This document shows, piece by piece, positions 12,267 through 13,828 of a stretch of 13,828 nt of DNA (its first letter is position 1; each line of letters opens with the position of its first letter). The translations under genes and the position numbers were made by a program. The notes below the pieces were generated by a model. It was not told the origin of the DNA. It did not search any database and saw only the letters and a program-made list of their open reading frames with translations. The DNA comes from JAGLQA01 sp023135565 (GTDB lineage Bacteria; Acidobacteriota; Aminicenantia; UBA2199), in contig DAOWCY010000189.1 in NCBI GenBank assembly GCA_030639305.1, forward strand, positions 1 through 13,828, read 5' to 3'.

Positions 12267-13600
12267 AAATTAAAAAGAAAATCTTAGTATTAGGCTCCGG
12301 GATGGTGAGCAGACCGGGAATAAAATACCTCTTGGACCTAAGAAATTTATTTGTAACCGTGGCGTCTAATGAATTGGAAGTGGCCCGGTCATTCGTAAAT
12401 GGTTATGATAACGGCGAAGCAGTACTGCTCGATGTCACTGATACGGAGGCGCTGGCAGGACTGGTTGAAAAAAATGATATTATTGTCAGCCTATTGCCCT
12501 GGACTTTTCATGTTAAAGTAGCGGAGTTATGCCTTCGTTTCAACAAAGATATGGCTACCGCCTCTTATGCTAGCGAAGCAATGAGAAAATTAGACGATTC
12601 CGCCCGTAAAAAAGGACTGCTGTTTTTAAATGAGATCGGTGTGGACCCGGGGATCGATCATATGTCAACCAAAAAAATTGTCGATGAGATTATTGGAGAA
12701 GGAGGCAAGGTATTACATTTTTATTCTTTTTGCGGCGGTCTCCCTGCCCCGGAGAATAATAACAATCCTTTCGGTTATAAGTTTTCATGGAGTCCTAAAG
12801 GCATGCTTTTGGCCTCGAAAAGTTCCGCCAGGTTTCTTGAAAATGGAGAGTTCGTGGAAATCGACGGTAAGGAGTTATTCCTTAATTACCGGGTGGAGGA
12901 TGTGGCGGGTTTGGGCGCTTTCGAAGTCTACCCTAATCGGGATTCGCTGCCTTACATGGATATTTACGGTTTAGAAGATGCCCTGACCGTGATGAGGGGC
13001 ACTTACCGCTATCCCGGCTGGTGCGCTGCTTTTAAGAAAATAGCAGACTTAGGCTTGATTAATGAGACCGTGGTGGATGGTTTGCGGGGCCTGACATATA
13101 AACAAATGATGGCTGGCCTAATAGGCACGGATGATATAAAAAATGTAGTAAAAGAAACCGCCGCCAAAATAGGGCTGGCGGAGAATTCGGAAGTGATCGA
13201 AAAGCTGACCTGGTTAGGTCTTTTCAGTGAAAAAAAAACGCCGGAACATGACAATTACTTAGATATTTTAGCTCACTTGTTACTGGAAAAATTGTATTAC
13301 GAAGAAGGTGAAAAAGATATGCTGCTTATGCGGCATAAGTTTATCGTAGAGAACAAAGATAAAACCCGTGACATAATCGTTTCTACTTTGATCGACTTCG
13401 GCATTCCCGGGGGTGATTCTTCGATGGCGCGGACGGTCAGTTTGCCGCTGGCTATCGGGGTTAAGTTGATGAGCGAGGGAAAAATCGGTCTCACCGGCGT
13501 ACAGATACCCATAAAAAAGGAGATTTACGAACCTGTGCTCCGTGAATTGGAACAAATGAACATAAAATTGGAAGAGAAACGAATTCCTTTACAATTATAG
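12263..13600 (+). CDS. Saccharopine dehydrogenase (glutamate-forming type)
   Basis: A 445-residue cytoplasmic enzyme corresponding to the C-terminal half of AASS and to yeast Lys9. It should split saccharopine into glutamate and aminoadipate semialdehyde. The Rossmann motif GSGMVSRPG is at residues 11-19. Family blocks follow in order: IIVSLLPWTFH, ATASYASEAMRKL, EIGVDPGIDHM, CGGLPAPENNNNPFGYKFSW, YPNRDS, and RGTYRYPGW. The C-terminal closing domain ends in SLPLAIGVKLMSEGKIGLTG. Length is normal. The gene begins inside the stop of the reductase gene (ATGA at 12263-12266), which implies translational coupling. What is one polypeptide in animals and plants is thus two coupled genes here. The next enzyme, aminoadipate semialdehyde dehydrogenase, is not in the window. 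Downstream DNA is palindromic repeat with no clear intrinsic terminator. Confidence 0.92.
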   Translation: MKIKKKILVLGSGMVSRPGIKYLLDLRNLFVTVASNELEVARSFVNGYDNGEAVLLDVTDTEALAGLVEKNDIIVSLLPWTFHVKVAELCLRFNKDMATASYASEAMRKLDDSARKKGLLFLNEIGVDPGIDHMSTKKIVDEIIGEGGKVLHFYSFCGGLPAPENNNNPFGYKFSWSPKGMLLASKSSARFLENGEFVEIDGKELFLNYRVEDVAGLGAFEVYPNRDSLPYMDIYGLEDALTVMRGTYRYPGWCAAFKKIADLGLINETVVDGLRGLTYKQMMAGLIGTDDIKNVVKETAAKIGLAENSEVIEKLTWLGLFSEKKTPEHDNYLDILAHLLLEKLYYEEGEKDMLLMRHKFIVENKDKTRDIIVSTLIDFGIPGGDSSMARTVSLPLAIGVKLMSEGKIGLTGVQIPIKKEIYEPVLRELEQMNIKLEEKRIPLQL

Positions 13601-13828
13601 CCCACTGCGTGGGGAGCCTATAAGCCGCTTCGCGGCCCCGTGCGCACGGGGAGGCGATAAGCCGCTTCGCGGCAGGGTCAGCGTGTGAGCGCTTTTGATT
13701 TTAAATTATAAAAAGTTTTGTTCAAACTTTTTCAAAAGCCCCACTGCGTGGGGAGGCGATAAGCCGCTTCGCGGCAGGGTCAGCGTGTGAGCGCTTTTGA
13801 TTTTAAATTATAAAAAGTTTTGTTCAAA
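13601..13828. repeat. Tandem palindromic repeat modules, 102-bp period
   Basis: Immediately after the saccharopine dehydrogenase stop come CCCAC-TGC-GTGGG (13601-13613), GCCGC-TTC-GCGGC (13624-13636) and CCCCGTGCGCACGGGG (13636-13651). A unit starting GAGGCGATAAGCCG at 13651 then repeats at 13753, identical over the 76 nt available before the window ends. Each unit has the GCCGC/GCGGC hairpin, the GCGTGTGAGCGCTTTTG linker and an AT-rich palindrome (arms AAAAAGTTT and AAACTTTTT, 13710-13732). CCCCAC-TGC-GTGGGG (13739-13753) links the two units. The array continues past the window edge. No T-run terminator is seen. Confidence 0.92.

Noticed and set aside
13601..13828. Intrinsic terminator for the lysine operon
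   Set aside because: Stems are strong but none is followed by a T-run; they belong to the dispersed repeat family.

Overview
The window looks like accessory-rich chromosome of an anaerobic or microaerophilic bacterium with an outer membrane. The evidence is a rubredoxin-type flavoprotein, several exported proteins, one predicted lipoprotein, a double-propeller Y_Y_Y sensor, and intergenic regions packed with palindromic repeats. The mix of a lanthipeptide-type precursor, a propeller/AraC membrane regulator and a split lysine-ketoglutarate reductase / saccharopine dehydrogenase pair recalls Candidatus Aminicenantes or a related Acidobacteriota-like lineage. That assignment is inference from gene style, not a database result.

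Layout. 1-530: about two and a half copies of a ~122 bp GC-rich tandem repeat, then AT-rich DNA with a promoter. 531-1731: an XRE-family regulator overlapping an unrecognised 235-residue protein. 1806-3302 (minus strand): an FAD/NAD(P)H oxidoreductase with two rubredoxin-like zinc-ribbon/iron domains. 3303-3673: a divergent intergenic region full of hairpin repeats. 3674-5254: an exported C69-family dipeptidase, followed by an inverted copy of the same repeat. 5641-5790: a 49-residue RiPP precursor with a lanthipeptide-type leader, a Gly-Gly site and its own strong terminator. 5923-8706: a 927-residue membrane sensor (signal segment, 13 recognisable propeller repeats, Y_Y_Y domain, one membrane helix, AraC-type DNA-binding domain). 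9028-10056: an exported protein of unknown function. 10227-10700: a small predicted lipoprotein. 10968-13600: a two-gene lysine/saccharopine operon with an ATGA start-stop overlap. 13601-13828: tandem copies of the hairpin repeat.

How the parts may work together. The lysine/saccharopine pair is the clearest pathway unit: lysine plus 2-oxoglutarate to saccharopine, then to aminoadipate semialdehyde and glutamate. The most interesting unit is the small precursor peptide placed just upstream of a one-component transmembrane regulator and downstream of a secreted dipeptidase. No modifying enzyme or exporter is in the window, so the precursor would need a trans-acting maturation system or genes elsewhere. 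The three genes at 9028, 10227 and 10968 each carry a related inverted-repeat element upstream. Two of them (9028 and 10968) also carry, further upstream, a 24-nt palindrome followed by a shared tail. These could be operators or dispersed repeats.
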